DNA of 64,000 nt from Sistotremastrum niveocremeum HHB9708 (lineage: Eukaryota; Basidiomycota; Agaricomycetes; Sistotremastrales; Sistotremastraceae): positions 19,640 through 83,639 of the forward strand of contig KV419397.1 of NCBI GenBank assembly GCA_001630475.1. Direction: 5' to 3'. Below, piece by piece: positions 42,471-53,626 of the stretch. Positions within the stretch are counted from its first letter, which is position 1. Each line of letters starts with the position of its first letter. The translations under genes were made by a program, and so were the position numbers. The notes under the pieces are model-generated. The model saw only the letters and a list, made by a program, of their open reading frames with translations, was not told the DNA's origin and made no database searches.

Positions 42471-45400
42471 TGCCTAAAAAGAAAGCCCCAAAGGTCCGTT
42501 ACGATTAATACTGTCACTCAAGCGTTGGGTCTCACCTTGAGAAGGAGCCTGCGACATACAGCTGCGATGTCTGCTCCAAAACCTTTGACAACGAGAATAA
42601 TTGGAAAGTACATCTAGAATCAAGAGATCATAAACGAAAGGCAGGCGAGAAGGCAACAACTCACTCCCTCAGTAAATTCTTTGTCCCTATTGCACCCGCC
42701 GCAAAGGCACCTGCAAAGCAGCTCATGGTTCCAACCCTTCGAAGTGTGCCACCTGGTTCCAAGAAGCGTGGCAATGAACCAGAACCCATCGATGTCGATA
42801 TGCTTGAGGAGACGGATGGTCCGTTGTTGTCCAAACCTACCGAGACACCTTCAACGACATCTGAGACATCGGCCCACACAAGCCCAGACACGTCCGAGAC
42901 ACATCAGCCTACATCCGAGACACATCAGTCTGGCTCTCAGAATGCAAAGGACACTCACTCCACTATAACCTCCTTCCCACCGCTTTTTCGCGAGCTCGAA
43001 ACCCTTGTGAAAAACCTGCCACTGTCGCTCACGCCAGGGGATAAGAAGGATGGTCCACAATCCTTTGCCATCTTCAATTACGATCCTTCTGGTGGGAAAC
43101 AAGCTGTCGAGACAGACTGGGAGATCTGGGAGAATCAGCTTGATGGCATGTTGATCGCGGTTCTGGGGGTTCCGCCGAATACAGTAGCGTCGGTTGCAGC
43201 AAAGCTTCGTGGAGGCGAGTGGGGAGTCGAAGGCTTTGTCCGATGGGTTCGCTTGTGTATGACACAATTGAAGATTCCGTTCGGAACCTTTGAACCTCGT
43301 GTTGAATTGGTGATTGCTGCACTGAAATTCATGTGAGTCGCCCTGCGTTCACAAGGATTATTACTTACACATGAATGATTATCCCCAGCGGAGTGAACGG
43401 AGACGCTGAGCCTTCACATCCACCCCCTCCCCTCACAGCGCACAGTAGCGCACCCGCATCACTCCCATCCCAGTCGAAACCCGTCCCTCGTAAGCCGATC
43501 AAACAGCGCTGTGCCGGATATAGCTTCCCAGTTCCTCCTGGGGCATCACCATACGGGGTTTATCCTGTGATGCTACATGCGGCGCGTGATCTTCCGTGGC
43601 GACCTGAGTTTGCGACCACCACACTTCATCTTCGTGCGAACGCATGTCACGAAACTATCACGCCCGACGAAGTTGGATCGGGCATGACTGAATGTCGCCA
43701 ATGCTCAGCGTTGCGTCACGAGGTCATCATCCTGAATATCATTGAGCGTAATAAAGAAGGTCCACAAGAGCACACACCATATAAATATCTCACCGGATAT
43801 CAAATGATTGCCCTTGTTGAGCGCATCCAGGCTCTGCTTAACGCATTGAAGTTGGCTTCACTAAATAAAGCCCGGGCATTCCTCTGCAGTGCCACAAACG
43901 TGGACGCCTATAAGCGATTTGTCATTGCAGTCGGCCGAGGAGACGTACCTCGTCTGAATGCACTCGTGTCGACGGCGCTTCGTAATCGAGCGTCAATCAC
44001 TACTATCCTGGAGCGAATCAAGTTAGCTGTCAACGACCAATATCATGCGAAGGGTTATACAGACGATGACTACGAACTCGAGTACCTTTGCTTGACCTTA
44101 GGGGGGCGACCGTTAGCCGAACTTGCTCATCGAACTTTGGGCTTACCTTCTCTCACAACTGCCAAACGACATGTGGCTTCCAAAGCTATCCGAGCCTCCC
44201 CGTCTACTCCTACACTGGCTGAGATGAGTGAGAATCTGGATTGTGGCCTTAGCGAGCATACCGTAGTGTTGGCCGCAGAGCCTGTTGTGCTAGGCGCCCA
44301 GATCATGATCGACGAGATCAAGGTGACCCCTACATTGCGCTACGATCCATCCAACGAGATGATCTTGGGGACTTGTCGCTCACACAGTAAACACTGTGTG
44401 CACGAGTTTCGCACAATGGCGCAAGCAGAAGCGATCCGGAAGGATTTGGAAAGTGGCAAGATACATCTGTCGACAGAGGTAAGTGCAGCATGATAATCCA
44501 AAAGAATCCACTGACGTTTACGCTTCAGGCATCAGTCATCGGTCTTGGGTTCTTGAGCAAGAATCCGCGGTTATATTCGGCCCATCCGTTTGTGGTCTCG
44601 GGAACCTGCAAAGTAGAGGAGATCATTGATCAGAAAGGGACCATGGAACGCTGCATCGAGGCTGTCGAGCTATATGCATCCACGCACCGCTTGAAGGTCC
44701 AGGTCTGGTCCTTAGCCACGGATGGGGACTCTCGTCGCCGACGCGTGTTTGCCATGCTCACAATGATCGATACAATTGAGAAATCGAGCCCTTTGGGGCT
44801 GGTGATGGGGGATATGCCGTTATTTGATTTTCACTGCGGAAAGAATCAGCTCACGTCAGACTGTGACATCAAGCACGTAATGAAACGTTACCGAAACACC
44901 CTCATTCGACAGTCGGGTGTGAGTGTTGATGACGTGGAATTGCCCCCTAAACGCCTCCGAACGTTTTTGGAACCAGAGTTTGGCAAGGCGACTACGCATA
45001 ATCTTCTGGAGCCGACCGACAAGCAAGATGTAACTTTGATGTATCGACTGTTGGGAGGAATAGCTGGCCTCCAAACATCTCAGCATGCTACACCTCTGGA
45101 GATGAACGAACGGCGAATACTCACGCTCCTAGGTCGTGTCTATTGGCATCTCCTAGAGCCTTACACCAACAGGGAGCTATCGTTACATGAACAACTAGTT
45201 CATTTGAGTGCACTTGCTCACCTCGTGCTCTCCCTGTACTCATCCGAACGTGGCCGTTTCATGCCGGTCCAACTCTTCTATGACACGATGGCCTGCATCA
45301 AGTCAGTATACGTCTGTGTCGCCAAGACTATCCTCGTGAATCCCGACGGAGAGTTCTGGATTATTTTGTTAGGAACGGATGCACTGGAGAAATCATTTGG

Positions 45401-48036
45401 GACGGTGCGCACCATAGTTGGGAATGACGCCAATTGTGATACTCTGCAACTCTCGCATCGACTCGGACAATCTAGCAGAGTCAACGGAATTTTCGATAAG
45501 CATCCCACGTGGGCGAAAGGACCGAGAAGACTCACATTGAAGAGTGCCACCATCCAAGGCGCAGATACCGTCCAGAAAACCGACCATATCAATCCTGCAT
45601 CTTGGGTTGGAGACGTGAGAGTGAAGAACATCGTTCCGCGGTCACCATGGCTCGAAGGGCGATCAGTTGCCGAGGAAGACCTGAAGGCTGCGGGACTTTC
45701 TTCTCCCTTCGATGCGATGGAGAAAGCTGGTGGATACTCGATGTTCTGTCCATTCGGTCAGAATAAAATGGTCATTATTTCGGATATCAAGGCACCCGGG
45801 GAGATTGACGAAGAGGAGGATGAAGCCCCCCCTAAAGACCCTCTCAATAAGGACCCTCCCCCTCCAGAACCACAACCAGTAGCCAATCCTGCTCCTGCCA
45901 TCACGCGTGAGAGTGTACAGGACTTGGTCGACGGTCTATCAGCGCAGCCTGATCTAGAAGATCATGCAGCAGACGAGCTCACCTCTTTGCAATCAGGGGT
46001 CACACGCAATCCCTGGTTGTCCCTCGATCCCAGTAATCCAAATGCGAAGATGATCCATAAATCTTCGGTGCTCAGAATATTTGCGACAGCATGGACGAAG
46101 GGACCGGAATCAACCGATCGACTCAAGCGGGTAGCAGGCAAATTACGTCACGCGACGGCGAGCGTTCCTCGCAACCTCGGTGAACCCACGGACAGTCCTC
46201 TCAACATCTCTGATCCTGCTGCAACCCTCGTTAGATGTAAGGGTACTCTATTCGTGGCCGTGGTCCAAATAAAAGGTTTCCGCTACGACAGCAACGACAT
46301 CGCCGAACCACCTAAGGAATTGCTCAAGGATGAACGACTCATGGCGACAGTCCAAATCATGCGACTGTCAATGGTAACCGACGCCAGCAAATTGGACGAA
46401 GGGGATTGGGAATGGTCTGGGAGGCTTGAGAACGTTGGCAGACCTCCTACACACGAAGTCCCCGTCACCCTGATCCAACCATTGAATCCGCCGACCCTGC
46501 CGCCCACTCTCTCTACGACCCTCGGTGCCTCTACGTATCGATTCAGCACTAGTGAGATATGTACAGTGGGTGCCGAGCTTCTAGGACGGTTGACGGATAC
46601 CTACTCCGTCGAAAATCTCCCAACAGTCACCTTCACTGAAACTTTCCCCTACCGCACTGTTACCGGTACGCGCATAGCACCCGCCTCCGAATCTAAACTA
46701 ACTGACTGATATATATTAAGGCTCGGCTGCATTTCACGCTGACGAAGTGTCGCCGCAGCAGCGTCTCCTCAAGGACACTCATCGATGCATCAGATGCCCT
46801 CATGTTACACTCACCCTCACCAAACCGGCCTTTCTTCGAGATCATATATCTGCTCATATCATCAATCGCGACGGAGGACTGTCAACAGAGGGCGACACTT
46901 GCTCATTATGTGGCGGACACTGTCAACTCTACATCTCCAAGGGCAAAGGACGGAATGGAGCTTTACGAATTGATCTTGATCTGTCGAAGGCTGCGCAGTA
47001 TCCATGTACCAATCTGGCATCGCTCCGACTCAGCGGATATGGCAAGTTCGACCCAAAGAAGCCCAGATGTACCAACATACCTATCATCTGCCCGTATTGT
47101 CCGGCAAAGTCGCCCGCTGTCTGGCGCTACAATTATGAGCATCATCTCGATACAGCTCATCCAAGGGACAAATCGCGAGTTGCCAAGGTTGATTATCACA
47201 TCTCCATGCCTGAGAAGACCTACATGAAGAACATAGCACGCGCTCAACCTCGGAATACAGTTGCCAAAGCTGAGCTGACCCTTGGATTCGTTGTCTCAGA
47301 TGCACATAGCGTATGCCATGCGATGAGGTGAGTCTTTGAGCGATATCTCGATCACAACTGCTGATCATATGTCAGGGATTTAAGTTATTCGAGCCCTGGA
47401 AGCGGGACTGAGGCGTTGGACGAAAACGGCGATGATGCAGGCCATACTGAAGGCGAAGATGACCGTTCGTGAGTGTAATATCTGGCGTTAAAATGAATCT
47501 TTATTGACTGAATCACTAGCAATATTGAGCTATCCGAGCCTGAGCCGAACGAGGCCGAAAACGAAGATATTGAAGAAGGTGGATCCGACTCAGAAGGCCC
47601 GGAACTGGATCTCGGCGACTCATCAGGATCAGAAATCGAGGATAATGAAGAGACTTCGCATACTTCGACGGCTAGGACGAGGCGGAGGCGGAGTGCAAGA
47701 AGCAGGAACCCGGTTGCTGACTTGTCTAGAAATTTCATTGAATCTCATACATGCGCCGATCCAGGTTGTCTCGGAGAGGGGGTTTCGGGGGAGATGGTCA
47801 AATGCAAGGGCCCATTGTGTGTCGCACCATATGTAAGTCTTTTACATCCTGAATGATTCCTGTACTCTGCTAAACTGGAATAACAGTGGCACATCGAGTG
47901 TGCCGGACTCAACGAGAAACCGGCGGACTGGTATTGCGATGCCATATGCGAAGATAATGCTACGGGACGAAGTCAGGGAAAGAGAAAGAGAGGCCAGCCA
48001 AAGAAACGAGCAGCGAAACGTTCGCGTGTGCAGTAG
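42471..48036 (+). CDS. P-element-like DDE transposase with zinc-binding clusters and C-terminal PHD finger
   Basis: The spliced gene encodes about 1,700 aa. The N-terminus has MPKKKAPK, then a C2H2-type finger (CDVCSKTFDNENNWKVHLES..DH). The one in-frame TAA at about 42507, before the finger, has no good intron around it, so the start may be downstream or the copy slightly damaged. The catalytic core shows P-element-type blocks: MIDEIKVTPTLRYD, SLATDGDSRRRR, FHCGKNQLTSDCDIKHVMKR-like and TDALEKSFGTVRTIVGND (putative D, D, H/K and E). Introns at 43334, 44480, 46657 and 47329 restore the frame. The third part is a Cys/His cluster (CIRCPH, CSLCGGHC, CPYCPAK, HHLDTAH). After an acidic stretch and RTRRRRSARSR comes a PHD finger (CADPGCLG, MVKCKGPLC, WHIECAGLNEKPADWYC) and a basic, AT-hook-like tail (GKRKRGQPKKRAAKRSR). 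Confidence 0.72.
47740..47960 (+). other. PHD finger coding segment of the transposon gene
   Basis: Cysteine pairs CADPGC and MVKCKGPLC, then, across the intron at about 47832-47887, WHIEC and WYCDAIC, give the Cys4-His-Cys3 pattern of a PHD finger. Such domains usually read histone H3 tails. A basic tail with GQPKKRAAKR follows. Confidence 0.75.
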
Positions 48037-48202
48037 TTGACGATCCATTAAATGTGTTTTGTCGTTTTTAGGTCGTTTAATAGAACAGACGATAATATTT
48101 ATCACGAAGCAATATATTATGTATTAATCTACTGAGACCGGGGCCAAATAAAATGGGTATGGGGGGTGGGTGGTCCTAAAGTTGGCCTTACAGAATGATT
48201 CG

Positions 48203-48248
48203 AGTTAGTGTTCCGGACTTTCCCGGTGCACACCCCTTGCTCAAGAGC
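48203..48248. repeat. Right terminal inverted repeat of the 6.1 kb transposon
   Basis: In reverse it reads GCTCAAGAGCAAGGGGTGTG, then CACCGGGAAAGTCCGGAACA. It lies 169 bp before the start codon of the GPHR gene, so the element inserted in that gene's upstream region. Confidence 0.75.
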
Positions 48249-48416
48249 TTTGTTTATTCCGAGGCCAGGCACGGAAATCGGACGAGACCGTCAGGCACAT
48301 GCTGACGTAATCTCCTCTGTGGCGTCCGCGCTCATGCTGTGGCCCTGAAGCTTTATCGGCACGCCGGCCAAGCTCTCAAGATTTTTCTTATGTCTCACTC
48401 AGTATATTCATTGTAG

Positions 48417-50410
48417 ATGTCTCTGGATTCGAACGTCTTATTCGAGTCGTGTGTGTTGGTGGGCGCGAGGTACGTCTCAGTCATACACGTCATTTCCATA
48501 ATCTTACCGAATCTGGCTAGGATTGCCCTATTTTCGTTCTGTCAAAGAGTTTTGCTTCGTGCTCTCTACGTTGACCTCAGGTCGCTCTCGTCATCTCAAC
48601 CATCTCCTTCAACGCAGTCGCCATCATCGTCTTCGATACCGCTTTCATCCCTAGGCCTGCCACACCCGACCACGACTCCTACATTCTCTTCATCGTCAGC
48701 AAATTCAGGCTCTTCGCATGTCCGTGTAGCAAGAACAGTCTTTCCGCTCTGTTTCTCCGAATGTTGTATCCTCTTCTCGTTGGTCATATTTCAAAATATC
48801 GATTTCTTCGATTCAAGGTGCGGCACTTCGGTTTTGCCACATTCTGAGGTGTTTATGCAGATTGCAGGACTCGATACCTTAACTGGAGACTATCGATTAC
48901 TCTCCTGTTGCTGCTCATACTCGTCGTATCTCCACTTGCTTTGCTTCTTGTCATAGACTGGTGTGAGTATTTTACTCTGACATCCAGAATTCCCGACTGA
49001 CGTAATGGGGGTAAATATAGCCCCGCCATTGCTTTCCAAGACTCTCCATAATAAATTCCTCATAGCACTGATCCCATATACAATCTATCTAATCCTGTTA
49101 ACGCACATCCCCCTCCCATATGGGACATCAGAATACGGTCAGTCTATTACCCCACATCTAATGCTGCCCCCCCTGAACAGGATTTGTCTTCATTACAGGA
49201 ATCCTGGCACTTTGGCTCACCCGCCTCCTTGTCATTGGAACATCCATACTTGGTATCCTAACCGGTCTCGGAACTATCTCATCAACCTATGACTCTCTCT
49301 CATTACTACTCTCATTTTCTGCTGGCGGATCGAGGAGGGTCACAGACCAGGATATCTTACAGGCTGAAACGACCCTGCAGAGGATTCAGAGTGATAAAGA
49401 GGAGAGGAGGAGAGAAATGGAAAGGATGAGCGCATCGGTACGTCAGTCATTGTAGTCGACTGGTTGGAGTAGTAAGTGATGTCTTTCCTGCAGACGCCTA
49501 GTAGTTCGACGTGGACTTCCTTTTTCAAATCACAACGTTCGTTATACTTGGTTCAAAGCAAATCTACTACTTGTATTGACAACGTATGACATTCAGCGAC
49601 ATCCTCAATTGCTCACGAACTCGCCGGGCTAACATCCCTCGAATCCCAGATTCAATCTGATCTCACATCACTCCGCCGGCGCCAATCCTTCCAATCTCGC
49701 TCCTGGGTAGAAAAGATTATAGGACATACTCTAGCAGCATATTGTGTACTGCGAGTAGCAAGTGTATGAGTACCCCATTCACGTTCCATACCAAATTGAC
49801 ACCATATACAGTCCCTGCGAAACCTTCTATTTCTTCGTCAAGTTGTACCAATCCCAACATCAGAACAGACATCAATCACGACAAGTTCGCCCGACATCGT
49901 AGCGCGTCTCATATCGTCGCTCCCGTTATTCGGCATAACCGCCATCGACGCTCCCGCCCTCTCTCATCAACTGTCCCTTCTCTTCATCGGAATCATCGTT
50001 CTCTCCAATGTCCGTCGTGTATTGGTGGGATGTACGAAAATCTTGCGGTTGACGAGCGATTCGAGCGTCAGAGGTGGGGGGTTAGAAAATAGACGAACGG
50101 CATTGATGGGCTTATTATTGGCTCAATTGATGGTACTTCTCCCAACTATCTTTATTGCTTCGGAATTAACTGTTTCTAGGGTGTATATCTCCTCGCAACA
50201 CTCATTCAACTCCGAACTTCTTTCCCTCCTTCTGACCTCTCCCGAACATCCTCCACATATTCCTCCTCCAGTATCGAAGATGAGATCCCAACAAATCTTT
50301 TCGAAACATTGCCTTCGTTTGAACTCTTTGGCCATCTCTTCGACATCTTCTTCCTCATTACCTGTCTGTTGGGATACTGTTGGCGGTGGATCGCTCGGAA
50401 CTTGACTTAG
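48417..50410 (+). CDS. Golgi pH regulator-type membrane protein (GPHR / GTG family)
   Basis: Members are multi-span anion channels of the Golgi, also described as ABA-GPCR-like. The first exon MSLDSNVLFESCVLVGAR splices to IALFSFCQRVLLRALYVDLR, then a Ser-rich loop, and RVARTVFPLCFSECCILFSL. Further exons give PPLLSKTLHNKFLIALIPYT, GFVFITGILALWLTRLLVIG, GTISSTYDSLSLLLSF (the conserved GxGTxxxxY segment), LQAETTLQRIQSDKEERRRE, ELAGLTSLESQIQSDLTSLR, then SLLFIGIIVLSNVRRVLVGC, LLLAQLMGVYLLATLIQLRT and ELFGHLFDIFFLITCLLGYC before the stop at 50410. About nine membrane segments are visible. The order and length fit the family. The transposon ends 169 bp upstream of its start codon. Confidence 0.87.
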
Positions 50411-51884
50411 GCCCGCTGAAGCTGCTTGAGCGTGGCTTGAGGAATGGGGCGATATATGCCGAGTGCTCGTTGCATCATAACTGTGGTGATAATGCTTCCG
50501 TTGGTGTATCGAACAGGTGCATCTTGCGACATGCGTCACCTCTGGCATGAGTATCCCGAAATTATTGTTGACGCGCATGTTCTATCCTCCGATTTACCAT
50601 GGAGTCCGACGTTGGCAATGGTCTGGTTTATTGGGTTTCAAAATGGAGATCAAATGGTTCTGAAGACATCATATCGTACTCGTACACAGCAGAATTCGGG
50701 GATGCACTCCTCTTGGATACTCATACAGGGCTCGCCCCTGGCGCCAATTATCTATAATGGGACTCTGCAGCTGGCTGCAGGCTTTGACACTCGTCTATAA
50801 TATAAAAAAAAGAGGGTGCGCTGATTACCTAATGTCGGAAACCGGAATGTCCGCCGCGTCGTGCATTCTCACCGAGTGAAATTCAAACCCCGACGTCGCA
50901 TCGTATCGTTCGCGTTCTCTGCGACGCTGCCCTCGCTCTCGGGCTGGACATCTTTCGCCGCCATCCCAGCATCACGTAGCGACCATGCGGGATCTCCATG
51001 CAATGTTACCTGTTTCAGTATCTGTCAATTCCGTCCCAGCAAGTTTATCTTCAACTGTCAACACCATTTAATCAGTCTATCGACGCTGCATTGCTGTACG
51101 GAATCTCGCGACCACGCTTCGTTCAATGGTGAGAGCAATTAGTAATCAATCTACAAATCATGTCTTTAAAGCCATTACACCGAGTTTTCTACCTTCTTTG
51201 CGCTGCTTCTGCTATGCACTACTTTCAATGCCGCTCTCAGTGCCTCAGGTTACTCCCTACTTCTTTTGAATCTGTTGGTCTCTCTGCTGAACCATTGTAT
51301 GCTTGGATATCCATGGCTTTCAGTATTCTTCTGCTGCTTGAGTGTGCGCCCTCCGCATACATCTTTGTACCGTCACTACCGTGGTACCATACACAAAACT
51401 AAACTGATTTTTGGACCTGGGATTCTCTGAGATGTTACTCGACTGCCATTCTGCTTGCAAATATTAGATGTATTTAATAATATTCCTGCCGGTCTGACTT
51501 GGCTGAGGAGCATTCAATCAATTTGATCAATGTATGTGTATTTAGGATAATTGTTTGTGCTGTTTCTATCAGTGAACTCTTTCACCTTTCTGGGAGCAAT
51601 ACTCTGCAAGACAATACACTGCTACTAGGACTCCTGCGCCGGGAGGCGCGTGTCTCGGGGCTCTGTCTCGGGGCTCGGGGCTGTTGGGGCTTGCTCGGGT
51701 GCTCGGGTGCTTGGGGCTTGGGCTTGGGCTTGGGTGCTGCTCAGGTGCTTGACTGGATGCTTGCTTGGCTGCTCGGGCTTGAGCTGGGCTCTCCGTGCGT
51801 GGCACGGGTTTTTCAGCTAGTTACGAATAAGAAAGTCGAAAGCAGAAGGAGGACGCGTCGTGTCAACACAGAATTTCGTTGAAA
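50411..51884. other. Intergenic, with low-complexity stretch
   Basis: About 1.5 kb between GPHR and the kinase cluster. Several short open frames (for example 50444-50800, 51160-51402) show no family features. A GC-rich simple repeat lies at 51640-51790. Confidence 0.45.
51640..51790. repeat. GC-rich degenerate tandem repeat
   Basis: Overlapping units of GGGGCT, CTCGGG and TTGGGC repeat in a row, with strong G bias on the plus strand. It lies just past the 3' end of the first kinase-like gene, next to the start of the duplicated block at about 51826. Confidence 0.65.
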
Positions 51885-53211
51885 TCAAGGTGTGCTTGGT
51901 GAGACGAGTGTTTTAAACCACCAGAGCAAAATAATTGCCGAGAAAGCTGGGATCACTGGCCGAAAAAGATTCATACCAATGAGACTGCGCCGAATGCTAG
52001 GCTGTTCATGCGAGCAAGAATTGTGGCTTCTCAACACCGTTGAATGTTCATCGTCGCTGGTTGAGTTTCGATCTTGTTCAGTGTATAGAAGTGCCTCAAC
52101 TTCAGACTCGTCTGAGAAGCAGCTGGTCGTCAACAGTTGTGTGGCATTGCTCGACGACGCCTGTTGATTGGTCGTCGACACGTAAAGATTTGGATACCAT
52201 ATGTCTTCGCCACGGAGAACTCGCGTGCGATCCGCAAGCTGGATAATGACAGATGAGCCTACGGAGGCATGGTACAATCTATGCTTACAAGAAACCGAAA
52301 TAGCATGCTGGCGACAGTTCTGTATTCTTTAACTTGAGTTTGGGGTCTGACTCTGTCATTCGGTGAATGTTCTGAAGATCCAAAGTCGATCTATTAGAAA
52401 TAAAGACGCGTCATCAGACAATTAATTATGAACAGCAAAAATGTTACCCAGACAGGCTTCCCGTCTCTTGCTACCATCAAATTACGTGGGAATCCATCGC
52501 AGTGAAGGAGACCAATAGAATGGATTTCCGAAAGAAGCCTTAGAGCCTCATGCGCGATTTCAGGGGTTATGTTCCAGGGACTGATCGGGGACGCGCTTTC
52601 CAGATACTCGATCAGCAGGGCTTTCGGGGGTGTCTCTGAGTGTGGGAGTTCGGATAATCGAGGATGGTTCGAGATGTGGGCAAGGGCTGGATCGGACCGC
52701 CATGATGGAGGAAACTCGTACCATCCATAGCATCGAGGAACGTAGCCTGCTTCACAAAGGCCAGTTTTCGCTAGTCGGCCATAGGCAATCGCTTCCTGGT
52801 CGAATGAGTAGAACAGATCATCAGGATCCGACAACGTCGGCGGTACCTGTGGAAGATATCAACGCTTTTGATGGCGTGGAGCAACACTTGAGCACTCACC
52901 ACCTTTAATACGATTAAGCCTTGATACTTCGTGTATTCAGCGAATGCCTTGAAGACTCGGGGCCGTTCGGATTCCGGCCGCTGAGAGGTATATGGGTACA
53001 GCCTTTCTGAGGTGCTGGACTCTTGATCCAGACATTCCAGCAGCTGAACTTTCAGTTTGCAAAATTGCCGTGGTTTCTTGACAAAGGTCTGGTAGCTTCT
53101 CGCATCTTTACGGGGAGGAGGGTATGTACTTTCATGGACGGATGGAGGCTCAAGACGGCATGGATCATCGGGGATAGTATAACCGTAATTCCAAAGAGTC
53201 TCGAGAGACAT
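51885..53211 (-). CDS. Kinase-like membrane protein, copy A of a tandem family
   Basis: The protein starts MSLETLWNYGYTIPDDPCRL. N-lobe features are PRVFKAFAEYTKYQGLIVLK (candidate ATP-binding Lys) and FDQEAIAYGRLAK (helix-C Glu). After YVPRCYGWYEFPPSWRSDP come SLLSEIHSIGLLHCDGFPRN-type residues (catalytic loop HCDGFPRN, Arg replaced by Cys), then, across an intron, IDFGSSEHSP (DFG). The C-terminus has a hydrophobic segment, LFRPVIPAFSAIILLWWFK, likely a tail anchor. Five exons. Copies B and C share the exon plan. Similar kinase-like proteins of unknown role are common in agaricomycetes; the presence of the HxD and DFG motifs suggests activity, but no substrate is known. Confidence 0.78.
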
Positions 53212-53626
53212 GGTGGTAGCGAGAAGCAAGAAAGAGAGCACGCCTTGCCTTGATGAGCGCGATATCACTTGCCAGTACTAGTGCCACGAGTGCCAGTGCG
53301 AGAAATGCAGTCACGCATACGAAATGTCACGCGATGGTCACAACGACAACGATTCATTTCCTTGAGGTAGAGGCGTGCACTGGTGCCTTAGGCTATGACT
53401 TGGGGACAGTTCATCGTGCCGGAAAAAAAAAACTCAATGTCAAAAATCACGCGGACAATCATCGAATAGTTAATTTCTTGACCCTGGTCATCCACACGAA
53501 ATGCGCATATAACTCAGGCGCGCGGCGCGGCGCAAATATGTCGACTTGGACCCACTGTCAATAACAGAACCTCAATGATGCCGTTTCGGGGAGGGTCCTT
53601 ATCAAGATCTAGGATCAGTTGCTACC

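Larger units (their letters stand above)
42131..48248 (+). mobile_element. Complete-looking 6.1 kb DNA transposon, P-element-like
   Basis: Imperfect terminal inverted repeats of about 45 bp bound the element: both ends begin GCTCAAGAGCAAGGGGTG and agree at most of the next 27 positions (left from 42131, right in reverse from 48248). Just inside each end lies a G-rich block and the direct motif CCTTACAGAATGAT in the same orientation (42203-42216 and 48186-48199). One long spliced gene (42471-48036) fills the interior, with a TATA-like TATATAA near 42270. No clear target duplication is seen. P-element affinity is inferred from the transposase. Confidence 0.75.

Noticed and set aside
42471-48036. 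KDZ-type transposase reading of the large element
   Set aside because: The CxC-type cluster and motifs usual for KDZ elements are not seen; the DE..LRYD, TDG and DALEKSF blocks suit P-like elements better.
51160-51402. 80-codon plus-strand frame with hydrophobic stretches
   Set aside because: Could be a tiny membrane protein, but there is no family, no conserved context and no good promoter signal.
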